Notes under the pieces: model-generated
Told to the model about the DNA's origin: nothing
Databases searched by the model: none
What the model saw: only the letters and a program-made list of their open reading frames with translations
Source of the DNA: a virus
Reading direction: 5' to 3' (one strand)
Length of the DNA stretch: 34,084 nucleotides
IMG/VR virus record: IMGVR_UViG_3300044703_000135
Span: 1-34,084 of that record
In this document: positions 23,606-30,133 of the stretch, in pieces
Numbering within the stretch: position 1 is the first letter of the stretch
Layout: the number at the start of each line of letters is the position of its first letter
Program-made: the position numbers and the translations under genes

Positions 23606-23634
23606 TTGCAACCTGAATTGTGCGGATCGATAGG
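23606..23634 (+). promoter_or_regulatory. Candidate promoter of PAN gene 2
   Basis: TTGCAA (23606-23611), 17-base spacer, GATAGG (23629-23634). The block TATTGCAACCTGAATTGT is shared with the promoter regions of PAN genes 3 and (nearly) 4. Confidence 0.45.
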
Positions 23635-23660
23635 CCGGGTATTCAAGCGGGGAGGATGCC

Positions 23661-24053
23661 GTGATCTCCAAGCGCCTTGCTGTTACCTGCCTTCTGGTTT
23701 CTTTGAAAAGCATCTGTCCGGCGGATGCGCAGGATCTCTTTGACCCCTCATGGCAGCCCGACACCTCATTCATTTTTGAGCGGACTTTTGAGCCATTCGC
23801 CCGTGTCGACAACCCGCAAGCCTGCCGGGAAATCTGCCAAAAGGATAGGCGCTGCACCCGCTGGACTTACTACCACCCGGACTTCGTCGGGATAGGTCCG
23901 CGGGAGACCTGGGAACCGTTGCGGACAACGTGTGTCATTGGAGCAGGTCTGAAGGAACGGATTCCGGGTCACGCTGGTCGCACGTCGGGCCAGATCGCTC
24001 GTCGCGAGTGCCCGCCGCTATCCGGAGTAGACCCCCGTTCCTACGTGTGTTGA
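23661..24053 (+). CDS. Secreted PAN/Apple-like protein, copy 2 (GTG start)
   Basis: 130 residues with a signal peptide (1-23, ending ADAQ). The core is CREICQKDRRCTRWTYY (Cys55, Cys59, Cys65), RETWEPLRTTC (Cys91), GRTSGQI, Cys117 and C-terminal Cys130. It is the closest paralog of copy 1, with start-to-start distance 819 and stop-to-stop 816. The GTG at 23661 has GGGGAGG five bases upstream; an ATG just before it gives only a two-codon frame. Tandem duplication followed by divergence is clear. Binding partner unknown. Confidence 0.75.
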   Translation: MISKRLAVTCLLVSLKSICPADAQDLFDPSWQPDTSFIFERTFEPFARVDNPQACREICQKDRRCTRWTYYHPDFVGIGPRETWEPLRTTCVIGAGLKERIPGHAGRTSGQIARRECPPLSGVDPRSYVC

Positions 24054-24114
24054 GCGCACATCCGCGTCCGCTTCGCTTCTTAAGCGCTGAGCGATGATTG
24101 CCTCGGAATCAAAA

Positions 24115-24140
24115 GCCCGGCGCGGTGTCACCGGCCGGGC
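24115..24140 (+). terminator. Hairpin, possible terminator after PAN gene 2
   Basis: GCCCGGCGCGGT / ACCGGCCGGGC stem with a short loop, 62 bases after the stop codon. It is the duplicate of the hairpin at 23299-23324. Confidence 0.5.
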
Positions 24141-24252
24141 GCAATTCCTGGATTTGTATTTTCCGAATTATCCGCGTCATGCAGTTCTGTCAAAGGCGAA
24201 GTCTTTGCACCTGTGAACTTCCTGCCGATGAATGACGTATGCGAAGCACTTC

Positions 24253-24376
24253 GCGTCATTCCGGGGCGCGAGCGCAGCTCGCGAACCCGGAATCCATAAT
24301 CATCGGCAATCCGAAATCGGAAAGACCGCGATCTGGATTCCGGCACTCGGGCACTTCGTGCCCGCAGCCGGAATGA
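24253..24376. repeat. Bradyrhizobial-type palindromic repeat, copy 2
   Basis: The outer arms CGTCATTCCGGGGCGCGAGC and GCCGGAATGAC match the element at 23437-23560, but the centre differs. It is part of the tandemly duplicated unit. Confidence 0.7.
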
Positions 24377-24414
24377 CAGCTCGGCGCGTATTATTCATGG
24401 ATTATGCAGCCATA

Positions 24415-24443
24415 TTGCAACCTGAATTGTACGCATCAATAGG
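24415..24443 (+). promoter_or_regulatory. Candidate promoter of PAN gene 3
   Basis: TTGCAA (24415-24420), 17-base spacer, AATAGG (24438-24443), preceded by CATA as in the others. Confidence 0.45.
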
Positions 24444-24513
24444 CGGCGTTCAGGGAGGGAGGCACACGATGATCGCGGTGCGTTTTCGTGCTGAAACGTC
24501 GACGGAGGACGAT

Positions 24514-24933
24514 ATGAGGCTGACATACACTGCTTTCGCCTGCGTCTTGGCTCTCTCAACATCTTTTCTTCCGGCCGGCGCAGAGCACAGGGGAGGCTCC
24601 CGCTGGCTGCCCGACACCGCCCTGACATTCGATCAAGAACTTGAACCGGCTGCGCCTGTGGATGCGCTGCTAGATTGCAAAAGGATCTGCGAGAAGGACG
24701 AGCGTTGTGACGGCTGGACTTTTTTTCCTCGCAACTTTGTCCGCGCCGACGGGCGTCCGGAGAGGTGGGAAGCGTTGCGCGGGGCCTGTGTCATGGGATC
24801 CGGCGTGAGAGAGTGGAGTCGGGACTCCGGCCTGCGCAAGGGCATTTTGTACAGTGCTCCCGGCCGCATCTCGGGGGTGATCATCCCCCCGCTCGGCTGC
24901 CCGGAGAACCTCGAGCCAGGAGCCATGTGCTGA
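24514..24933 (+). CDS. Secreted PAN/Apple-like protein, copy 3
   Basis: 139 residues from the ATG at 24514, with GGAGGACGAT before it and a good signal peptide (1-23, ending PAGAE). An upstream ATG at 24469, also with a GGAGGGAGG site, would add MIAVRFRAETSTEDD, which is homologous to copy 4's start but spoils the signal. The core is CKRICEKDERCDGWTFF (Cys55, Cys59, Cys65), ERWEALRGAC (Cys92), then an inserted segment (EWSRDSGLRKGILY), GRISGVI, Cys129 and terminal Cys139. It is the most diverged six-Cys copy and meets the second metallopeptidase-like gene tail to tail, 36 bases apart. Confidence 0.7.
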   Translation: MRLTYTAFACVLALSTSFLPAGAEHRGGSRWLPDTALTFDQELEPAAPVDALLDCKRICEKDERCDGWTFFPRNFVRADGRPERWEALRGACVMGSGVREWSRDSGLRKGILYSAPGRISGVIIPPLGCPENLEPGAMC

Positions 24934-24969
24934 ACCATATGCGCATGACGCAACGTCGACCTGGGTGGC

Positions 24970-25794
24970 CTATTCGAAAAACACGGGCGGTTTGGGAAAC
25001 GGAATAGGCAGAGTCGAGCCGTCGCGCGACCGCTCCAAAACGATTTGGCGCTCACGCGCGATCGGCTCGTCGTTCCATGGGCTAACTCGGAGCCTATCAG
25101 CCGGAAGCATGTCCAAACGCTTTGCGGCAGTTTGTGCTTCGACCTCACCAGCGATCATATTATAGACTCCTAGCGCTTCTTCAGGGCCGAATGGGCCGAG
25201 TCTGCCCACGCGAGCGATTTGCCGGCGCATCCAATCCGGACCGGTGCCTGGTGAAAAGCCTTCTCTGTTCTGGATCACGTGTTGCACTTCATGGATCAGA
25301 TTCGAATGGAGCTCATCATCGGTGCTGTGCGGCGAAAGCTCGATTCTTTCTGGCCCACCGCTGCCGGACTGGTAATAGGCCGCGTGCCCGCGAGGCAGTC
25401 TATCGTTGTACACAATGGGAATATCCGCGATGTCATAATTGGCGTGGAGTTCTGGATGGTGGAGGGATTCTCCCAAGGTTCTGCCCCCTCGGGTAAATTT
25501 TGAGGTGTCGTCCGAAATCTCCCATCTCCAGTGGCGGTCGCGCCCCCTTCCCCATCCCGTGTCCTCCAAAATATAATCGGCGATATCGCCAGCGGCCTCC
25601 CTCTCCTTGGCGCTCCGTAGCGCATCCATGTTGGCGTTCTTGGCTTTGCGGCCGGCAAAAAGAGCTTGGGCCATCAGGTCGGACAGGCGGAAACCCTCTG
25701 AGGCGGTAAACTGGGCCGTCTCGGGTTGTCCCGCAGGAAACTCTTCGTCCGGCAGTCCGGCCGATTCCCACGGGTTGGGCAAAAATGGAATCAT
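24970..25794 (-). CDS. Metallopeptidase-like phage protein (HEVQH), copy 2
   Basis: 274 residues from the ATG at 25794 (MIPFLPNPWESAGLPDEE), which overlaps the terL stop (TGATG). NLIHEVQHVIQNREGF (165-180) keeps the HExxH pair and downstream NREGF of copy 1. RTLGESLHHPEL, ERIELSPHSTDDELHS and GEVEAQTAAKRLDMLPADRL match copy 1 in order, as does the end (RQIVLERS...PPVFFE). The pair is clearly paralogous but well diverged, with copy 1 between the array and portal. The order terL, this gene, then portal is probably ancestral; copy 1 now occupies the portal-side place. Substrate unknown. Confidence 0.7.
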   Translation of the reverse strand: MIPFLPNPWESAGLPDEEFPAGQPETAQFTASEGFRLSDLMAQALFAGRKAKNANMDALRSAKEREAAGDIADYILEDTGWGRGRDRHWRWEISDDTSKFTRGGRTLGESLHHPELHANYDIADIPIVYNDRLPRGHAAYYQSGSGGPERIELSPHSTDDELHSNLIHEVQHVIQNREGFSPGTGPDWMRRQIARVGRLGPFGPEEALGVYNMIAGEVEAQTAAKRLDMLPADRLRVSPWNDEPIARERQIVLERSRDGSTLPIPFPKPPVFFE

Positions 25795-27362
25795 CACACG
25801 GCTCCTGTTTGCGGATATTGGATCGTGCGGGCAAAGCCCGCGTCGGGGGACACCGGCTCGGCAAAGGTCAAAGCCACCGCGTCCCACTCGTCGGGGCTCG
25901 GCACGCCGCGCCGTCGCATGTCGTCCTTGCGTTCCAGCACCAGCCGCGTCTGGCTGTCCCAGCGGTAGCTCGGGCCGCAGGCGTCGGCCTGCAAACTGTC
26001 GGAATCCGGGATCTGCGCGCCGGCGGGATCTTCCAGCCACTCTTTCGATTTCATCCACATCTCGGCGCGGCGGTTGAGCGGACCGCCGTTCGGCTTGCCG
26101 TGTTGGTCGCGCGGCGGCGGCTCGACCGGCGCGGAGCCGAAATTCACCGGCCGCACGATGCCGCCGTAGCCCTGCTCCTTCAGCCGGTCATAGACGCCGG
26201 CGCCGACGCCGCCGACGTCGACGAACACGCGCTTGGGATCGTCCTTGTCGATCACCTGCCGCAGCCAGCCGGCCGCCTGCATGGTATCGAGCTTGCTGCG
26301 GCTCTCGACCTGCAACAGCTTGCGCCCGCGCCGCCATGCCATCGCGGCGCGATCGGTTCCCATCCAGGCCGGATCGAAGCCGATTACCAAAGGCCCGGAC
26401 GGCTCGCAGGTGAACTTGCGCGCGCGCGCGACCAGCGCCGGCGCGATGTAGCTGTCGTGCCCGCTCATCTGGAACGCCTCGGCCGCGCTTGCGGGATATT
26501 CCTGCTTGAACAGGACCGGGTCCTTCAGCTCGCCGATCTTGCCGCGGCGCCAGGCGAGCTGCGCGCGATCGAGCCCGTAGAGCCGCGCGTATTCGCGCTC
26601 CTCCTCGTCGGGCGCAAAATCCGTCGGCGGCGGCTTGCGGTATTCCTCCTGCCAGTACCAGGGCACGAAGATCGCGATGTAATCGTTGCGGCCGGTCTCG
26701 GCGTCGCGCCACATCTGGTGGAAGAAATTGCCGACGCCGTTGGCGGTGCTTTCCAGCACGATCTCGCTGCCCGCTTCGTCCGGCACCGCCTGCAGCACGC
26801 CGGCGGCGTGGGTGTCGGCATAGGGCCAGAACGCCACTTCCGAGCCGTGAAACAACTGGATGGTGGAGGAGCGCCCGACCCCGCGGGTGCGCGCGGTGCC
26901 GACCTTGTAGCCGCTGTCGAGCCGGTCGAAATTCAGCTCCTTGGCATTGGCCGCGCCGGTGGAAGGCTTCAGCGGCGCGGGGCAATGCTCGTGAAAGCGA
27001 TTGACCATCTCGAACAGGTTCTGCGTCGCCGCGTCCTCATGGGTGAGGATGAAAGTGCGCAGGCCGAAACTGTGGCTGGTGCGGTGATAGAACCGCCCGC
27101 CGACATAGGTGGAGCAGCCCTGCTGCCGGCCCTTGAGGATGAGCGCGCGCACTTTGCCGAGCGCGGCCTTCTGCCGCTCGAGCTGTTCGTGGATGTGCCG
27201 CTGCGCCTTGTTCAGAATGAGCGGCGCGATCTCGCCCGCTTTGCTCCTGATCCGCAGGCAGGCGGCGGCGTAGTACGGGAAGTCAGCGCGCAGGCTCTGC
27301 CGGATGTCGCGCTCGCGGTCCGTCAAGCTGCGCAAGGGTGTCCTCGTGTCGCAAGCCCGCAT
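25794..27362 (-). CDS. terL: Terminase large subunit
   Basis: 522 residues. The ATPase part has a Walker A-like KGRQQGCST (77-85), a Walker B region near GSEVAFWP (173-180) and a coupling motif ESTANG (204-209). The nuclease part (RNase H-like) has Asp330 in IGFDPAWMGTD and Asp382 in VFVDVGGVG, and late acidic residues in SPDEWDAVAL. It packages DNA into the procapsid through the portal. The start is uncertain: the ATG at 27362, or a TTG about 30 bases downstream (before RSLTDRERD) with GAGGAC upstream, a site also kept in the terL remnant near 28.1 kb. The complete gene follows only a 3' fragment of terS. Confidence 0.9.
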   Translation of the reverse strand: MRACDTRTPLRSLTDRERDIRQSLRADFPYYAAACLRIRSKAGEIAPLILNKAQRHIHEQLERQKAALGKVRALILKGRQQGCSTYVGGRFYHRTSHSFGLRTFILTHEDAATQNLFEMVNRFHEHCPAPLKPSTGAANAKELNFDRLDSGYKVGTARTRGVGRSSTIQLFHGSEVAFWPYADTHAAGVLQAVPDEAGSEIVLESTANGVGNFFHQMWRDAETGRNDYIAIFVPWYWQEEYRKPPPTDFAPDEEEREYARLYGLDRAQLAWRRGKIGELKDPVLFKQEYPASAAEAFQMSGHDSYIAPALVARARKFTCEPSGPLVIGFDPAWMGTDRAAMAWRRGRKLLQVESRSKLDTMQAAGWLRQVIDKDDPKRVFVDVGGVGAGVYDRLKEQGYGGIVRPVNFGSAPVEPPPRDQHGKPNGGPLNRRAEMWMKSKEWLEDPAGAQIPDSDSLQADACGPSYRWDSQTRLVLERKDDMRRRGVPSPDEWDAVALTFAEPVSPDAGFARTIQYPQTGAV

Positions 27363-27438
27363 CGCCGTCGTGATCGACGGCGCTGAGATCGGGCAGCGTC
27401 TTCTTCAGCAGCGCCAGGCTGGCGGTGACCTGCGCCGA
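27263..27438. repeat. Direct repeat of the terS-terL junction, copy 1
   Basis: About 176 bp nearly identical to 28061-28237. It carries the start of terL and, in the overlapping frame, the last 50 or so codons of terS. The right boundary is near GCGCCGA, after which the two sites differ completely. Confidence 0.75.
27283..27438 (-). pseudogene. 3' fragment of terminase small subunit gene
   Basis: Translates as a truncated terS end (AQVTASLALLKKTLPDLSAV, then DHDGDAGLRHEDTLAQLDGP and a stop at 27283). It lacks the N-terminal DNA-binding half and any start codon. The intact gene is at 28082-28363. The fragment overlaps the start of terL and marks the edge of a duplication that now has PAN gene 4 in its centre. 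Confidence 0.7.
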
Positions 27439-27502
27439 GACTCTTACGGCTGAAATGCCGCCAAGCGCGCCGCCTCATGTCAACGGGTGGATAATCGCCA
27501 TA

Positions 27503-27531
27503 TTGCAACCTGAATTCTACGCACCAATAGG
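27503..27531 (+). promoter_or_regulatory. Candidate promoter of PAN gene 4
   Basis: TTGCAA (27503-27508), 17-base spacer, AATAGG (27526-27531), within the shared block ATATTGCAACCTGAATTCTA, closely matching that of PAN gene 3. Confidence 0.5.
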
Positions 27532-27556
27532 CGGTGTATTCAGGAGGGTGGATACC

Positions 27557-27946
27557 ATGATCGCGAAGCGCTTCGCTTTGGCCTTCGTTTCAGTTCTTTC
27601 CGGTATCTCCATGGCCGATGCTCAGAAACGGCTCTCGGGTTGGGAGCCTGACACCTCCTTGAGATTTGAACGAACTCTTGAACCGTCCGTCTATGTAGAG
27701 ACACCGGAGGCGTGCCGAGAGATTTGCTTGAAGGACAAGCGTTGTACCGGATGGACTTATTATCACCCGGAGTTCACCGGTGAGGGAGCGCGGGAGACTT
27801 GGGAACCGCTGCGGGGCGCCTGTTTCATGGGAACGGCCATAGGGCGGAATATGGAGAAAGCTCCCGGACTTACCTCCGGCATGGTCAGGGAGGTTTGGGA
27901 CTGCGCGCCGCCGAGCATCAAAGGACACCAGCAATATGTGTGTTGA
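27557..27946 (+). CDS. Secreted PAN/Apple-like protein, copy 4
   Basis: 129 residues with a signal peptide (1-22, ending MADAQ). The core is CREICLKDKRCTGWTYY (Cys53, Cys57, Cys63), RETWEPLRGAC (Cys89), LTSGMV, Cys116 and terminal Cys129. The ATG at 27557 has AGGAGGGTGG upstream. It lies between the two copies of the terS-terL junction repeat, divergent from terL and convergent with the terL remnant and terS. So it sits inside the packaging operon, on the opposite strand. Function beyond probable extracellular binding is unknown. Confidence 0.75.
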   Translation: MIAKRFALAFVSVLSGISMADAQKRLSGWEPDTSLRFERTLEPSVYVETPEACREICLKDKRCTGWTYYHPEFTGEGARETWEPLRGACFMGTAIGRNMEKAPGLTSGMVREVWDCAPPSIKGHQQYVC

Positions 27947-28010
27947 GGAGTCCTCCGCTTCAACTCGCTCAAAGTGCGATCCATCCGGCGAGCGACCATC
28001 CGCAATTTAA

Positions 28011-28130
28011 TCGGGCGAAGCCCGCGTCGGGGACGCCGGCTCGGCAAAGGTCAAAGCTAGACGGCGACGTCGTGCGGGAAGTCAGCGCGCAGTCTTTGCC
28101 GGATGTCGCGCTCGCGGTCCGTCAAGCTGG
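28011..28130 (-). pseudogene. terL remnant with large internal deletion
   Basis: The right part reads SLTDRERDIRQRLRADFPHD then a stop, matching the terL N-terminus. The left part (28011-28058) matches the terL 3' end (ALTFAEP...). The roughly 470 codons between them are missing. It still follows terS exactly as terL should, with the same GAGGAC-CTTG start context. This is direct evidence for a second, deleted terL copy. Confidence 0.75.
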
Positions 28131-28237
28131 GCAAGAGTGTCCTCGTGCCGCAAGCCCGCGTCGCCATCGTGCTCGACGGCGCTCAGATCGGGCAGCGTCT
28201 TTTTCAGCAGCGCCAGGCTGGCGGTGACCTGCGCCGA
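28061..28237. repeat. Direct repeat of the terS-terL junction, copy 2
   Basis: The 177-bp partner of 27263-27438, containing the 3' half of the intact terS gene and the start of the terL remnant. Scattered substitutions show that the duplication is not recent. Confidence 0.75.
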
Positions 28238-28363
28238 TTCCATCTCGCATTCGCCGTGGATGAAGGATTGCAGCCGCCGGATGATGCGGGCGGTCTGGAT
28301 GCCGGCGCGTACCTGTTTGTTGTTGTCGTTTTTGCGTCTGACCGGCTTGCTGCGTCTTGCCAC
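28082..28363 (-). CDS. terS: Terminase small subunit
   Basis: 93 residues from a GTG at 28363 with GAGGAG upstream. The N-terminus is basic (MARRSKPVRRKNDNNKQVRA), a helix-rich middle follows (TARIIRRLQSFIHGECEMES) and then a helical oligomerisation-like part (QVTASLALLKKTLPDLSAV). It would bind the packaging start site and activate terL. The identification rests on position directly before terL (and its remnant) and general features of small terminases. Its 3' half is repeated at 27263-27438. Confidence 0.65.
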   Translation of the reverse strand: MARRSKPVRRKNDNNKQVRAGIQTARIIRRLQSFIHGECEMESAQVTASLALLKKTLPDLSAVEHDGDAGLRHEDTLAQLDGPRARHPAKTAR

Positions 28364-28402
28364 GTCGCTCCTCGGTGGATGGCGGCCGCTCCGGAATCAA
28401 AA

Positions 28403-28427
28403 ACCCGGCGCGGTGTCCCGGCCGGGC
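28403..28427 (+). terminator. Third copy of the PAN-type hairpin
   Basis: ACCCGGCGCGGTGTCCCGGCCGGGC can fold as the hairpins after PAN genes 1 and 2. The flanks (CCGGAATCAAAA before; GACGCAATTTTCGGATTTG after) also match. It now lies upstream of terS with no PAN gene directly before it, so it is probably a relic of another duplication. Confidence 0.45.
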
Positions 28428-28617
28428 AACTGTTGGACGCAATTTTCGGATTTGCATTGTCCGAATTATCGGCGCCGCTCCATTCTGTCAAACGCGATGT
28501 GCCCGCGCCTGTGAATGTGGAGGGTCAATGTTGGTGAAGGAATATGGCGCGAGCGGCGAATACCGGATACGCTCTTGTTCGTCTCGGTTTTACTCAATAG
28601 AAAACAGGGAGATGAAA

Positions 28618-28974
28618 ATGTCCCGTCAAAAAAGGTCCATCGGCGTCGCCTTTTCCCTCTTTAGTTTTTTGTCCGTCCTCACCGTTATCGGTTTGAGCGC
28701 GGAACGGCTTAAAGCAGACAGCCCGGTCGTGGCGGCAGCAGCCGCAACCACCCCTGCGTCGATGGAAATTCAAGCGATCGCGGACGATTTCGCCATGCGG
28801 CACCCTGGCGTTCGCGAATATCATCCGGTGGCGCCCGCCGCGCGGCAACGGTTCGCGCAGACGCGCGAGCAATGCATTGAGGCTTGCTTGGGACCTTACG
28901 GGGATTGCATGAGAGCCGGCCACTCGCAAGCACAGTGCAATCAGGTTATCAGATCGTGTCGCGCTGCTTGTTAG
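28618..28974 (+). CDS. Secreted six-cysteine protein
   Basis: 118 residues from the ATG at 28618 (AGGGAG six bases upstream). The signal segment lies at about 12-33 (VAFSLFSFLSVLTVIGLSAE). A linker region follows, then a C-terminal domain with six Cys spaced C-x3-C-x6-C-x9-C-x6-C-x3-C, a symmetric pattern that suggests a disulfide-stapled helical hairpin. It is not a PAN domain. It lies on the plus strand, divergent from terS, among the PAN genes, so it probably belongs to the same secreted cargo. I do not recognise a named family. Confidence 0.6.
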   Translation: MSRQKRSIGVAFSLFSFLSVLTVIGLSAERLKADSPVVAAAAATTPASMEIQAIADDFAMRHPGVREYHPVAPAARQRFAQTREQCIEACLGPYGDCMRAGHSQAQCNQVIRSCRAAC

Positions 28975-29106
28975 CAATCACCTTCGTGAGATTGCGCCAA
29001 TCCTAGAAAGCCGGCCGCGGACTGCCGGGCCGAGCAGTGGCGCTGAATTCGTGGAAGCTGCAGGCATCGCGCTGAGAGCTAAGCGTATCAGAACGGGATG
29101 CGAACC

Positions 29107-29421
29107 ATGAATCCGCGCGGCTTTGCATTTGCGTTTGCCTTGTTGCCAGCGTTTGCGACAGCCGTCCTTCCGGCCCAGGCCCAGGGCGTCCGAACCTCCA
29201 CATGGGAGGCGGATACGTCGATGCGTTTTCAGGACAACATCATGGTGCTTTCCCGCAGCGTCAAGACGGCGGAGGCCTGCCGCGACATCTGCCTGGGAAA
29301 CAGGCTCTGCACGGCGTGGAGCTATTTCGGCGCATTCCCGGACGCCCATTGCTTCATCGGCGCGGGCGTTAAGGGCCGGACGTCGGGCGCCGCCGGCAAA
29401 ACGTCGGGAGAGATCAAGTAG
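29107..29421 (+). CDS. Secreted PAN/Apple-like protein, copy 5 (short form)
   Basis: 104 residues from the ATG at 29107 (an ATG at 29098 would add three residues). Signal peptide 1-26 (ending PAQAQ). The core is CRDICLGNRLCTAWSYF (Cys58, Cys62, Cys68), then a short FPDAHCFIGAG (Cys82) and GKTSGEIK at the end. It lacks the RETWEPLR segment and the two C-terminal Cys, so it resembles a minimal PAN_4-type domain with two disulfides. The preceding sequence VRTSTWEADTSMRF is shared with copy 6. No TTGCAA promoter block is evident here. Confidence 0.7.
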   Translation: MNPRGFAFAFALLPAFATAVLPAQAQGVRTSTWEADTSMRFQDNIMVLSRSVKTAEACRDICLGNRLCTAWSYFGAFPDAHCFIGAGVKGRTSGAAGKTSGEIK

Positions 29422-29502
29422 CGCAAGCTGCGCGAGGGAGCGGGGCGTAACCCTGGCTATGTGCGGCGCGTCTCGAACCCTCATGGTGAGGAGGGTCGCC
29501 AC

Positions 29503-29615
29503 TACCGCATTTCGAAATACTCACGAGACACCAAGCTCGCGCTTGCGGTCCGCAAGCCTGCCGCGCGGGCATGGCTCGCCATGCGCGGCGACACGCGCCA
29601 CCGCCCGCGCCTGTG
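29503..29615 (-). pseudogene. Duplicated 3' fragment of the 175-aa gene
   Basis: About 110 bp that aligns with the 3' end of the gene at 30134-30661; CCGCGCGGGCATGGCTCGCC is identical at both sites, followed by GCGCCACCGCCCGCGCC. It has no start and no full frame. PAN gene 6 lies exactly between fragment and intact gene. Confidence 0.65.
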
Positions 29616-29626
29616 CACTTGGATGT

Positions 29627-29655
29627 TTGCAACCCGCCTCGCGCGAGCTAAGATT
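29627..29655 (+). promoter_or_regulatory. Candidate promoter of PAN gene 6
   Basis: TTGCAA (29627-29632), 17-base spacer, AAGATT (29650-29655). The hexamer, spacing and distance to the start (25 bases) match the other PAN genes, though the spacer sequence differs. Confidence 0.4.
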
Positions 29656-29680
29656 GTGCACTCTGCGCATGGAGGGTGGC

Positions 29681-30043
29681 ATGAGCCGGAAGCATTTCGC
29701 CTTCGCCTTCATCTCGATGCTTGCAATCAGCCATTGGCCCGCCGGTGCGCAGGAGGTGCGAACGTCGACGGTGGAGCCCGACACCTCGCTGACTTTCAAC
29801 CGATATTTCGAGCCGTTTGCTCGCGTCGACACCCCGCAGGCCTGCCGCGACATCTGCCTGAAGGACCGACGCTGCACCGGCTGGACTTACTATCATCCGA
29901 GCTTCGTCGGCTCGGGACCGCGGGAGACCTGGGAAACGTTGCTGCGCACCTGCGTTATCGGAGCCGGCCTCAAGCATCGGTGGTCGGGCGATGCGCGCGG
30001 CCGCACAGCCGGAGAGATCAGGTCGCGCCCCGGAGGCGTGTGA
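29681..30043 (+). CDS. Secreted PAN/Apple-like protein, copy 6
   Basis: 120 residues from the ATG at 29681 (GGAGGGTGGC before it). Signal peptide 1-24 (ending PAGAQ). The core is CRDICLKDRRCTGWTYY (Cys55, Cys59, Cys65), RETWETLLRTC (Cys91) and GRTAGEI. It ends without the two C-terminal Cys of copies 1-4. An overlapping frame on the same strand runs on far upstream but codes only for Arg-rich noise there. It meets the 175-aa phage gene tail to tail. Confidence 0.75.
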   Translation: MSRKHFAFAFISMLAISHWPAGAQEVRTSTVEPDTSLTFNRYFEPFARVDTPQACRDICLKDRRCTGWTYYHPSFVGSGPRETWETLLRTCVIGAGLKHRWSGDARGRTAGEIRSRPGGV

Positions 30044-30133
30044 ACCATCGGCAACCGACCGTGCGGATGAAAACCTGAACGATCTGCGATCACGGCCAGG
30101 CCGCCGGCGCCGTGACTGAGCAAGGCTGTGCGC

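Larger units (their letters stand above)
24054..24414. repeat. Intergenic part of an about 816-bp tandem duplication, copy 2
   Basis: Matches 23238-23605 in order: GAGCGCACATCCGCGTCCGC, hairpin, AATTATCCGCGTC segment, palindromic repeat, then the promoter block of PAN gene 3. No separate gene is supported. Confidence 0.75.

Noticed and set aside
25785-27386. Long plus-strand open frame opposite terL
   Set aside because: It is a mirror of the GC-rich terL codons with no ribosome site or recognisable protein features.
29123-29680. N-terminal extension of the PAN gene 6 frame
   Set aside because: Upstream of 29681 it is Arg/Ser-rich and overlaps PAN gene 5 in another frame. The signal peptide begins at 29681.
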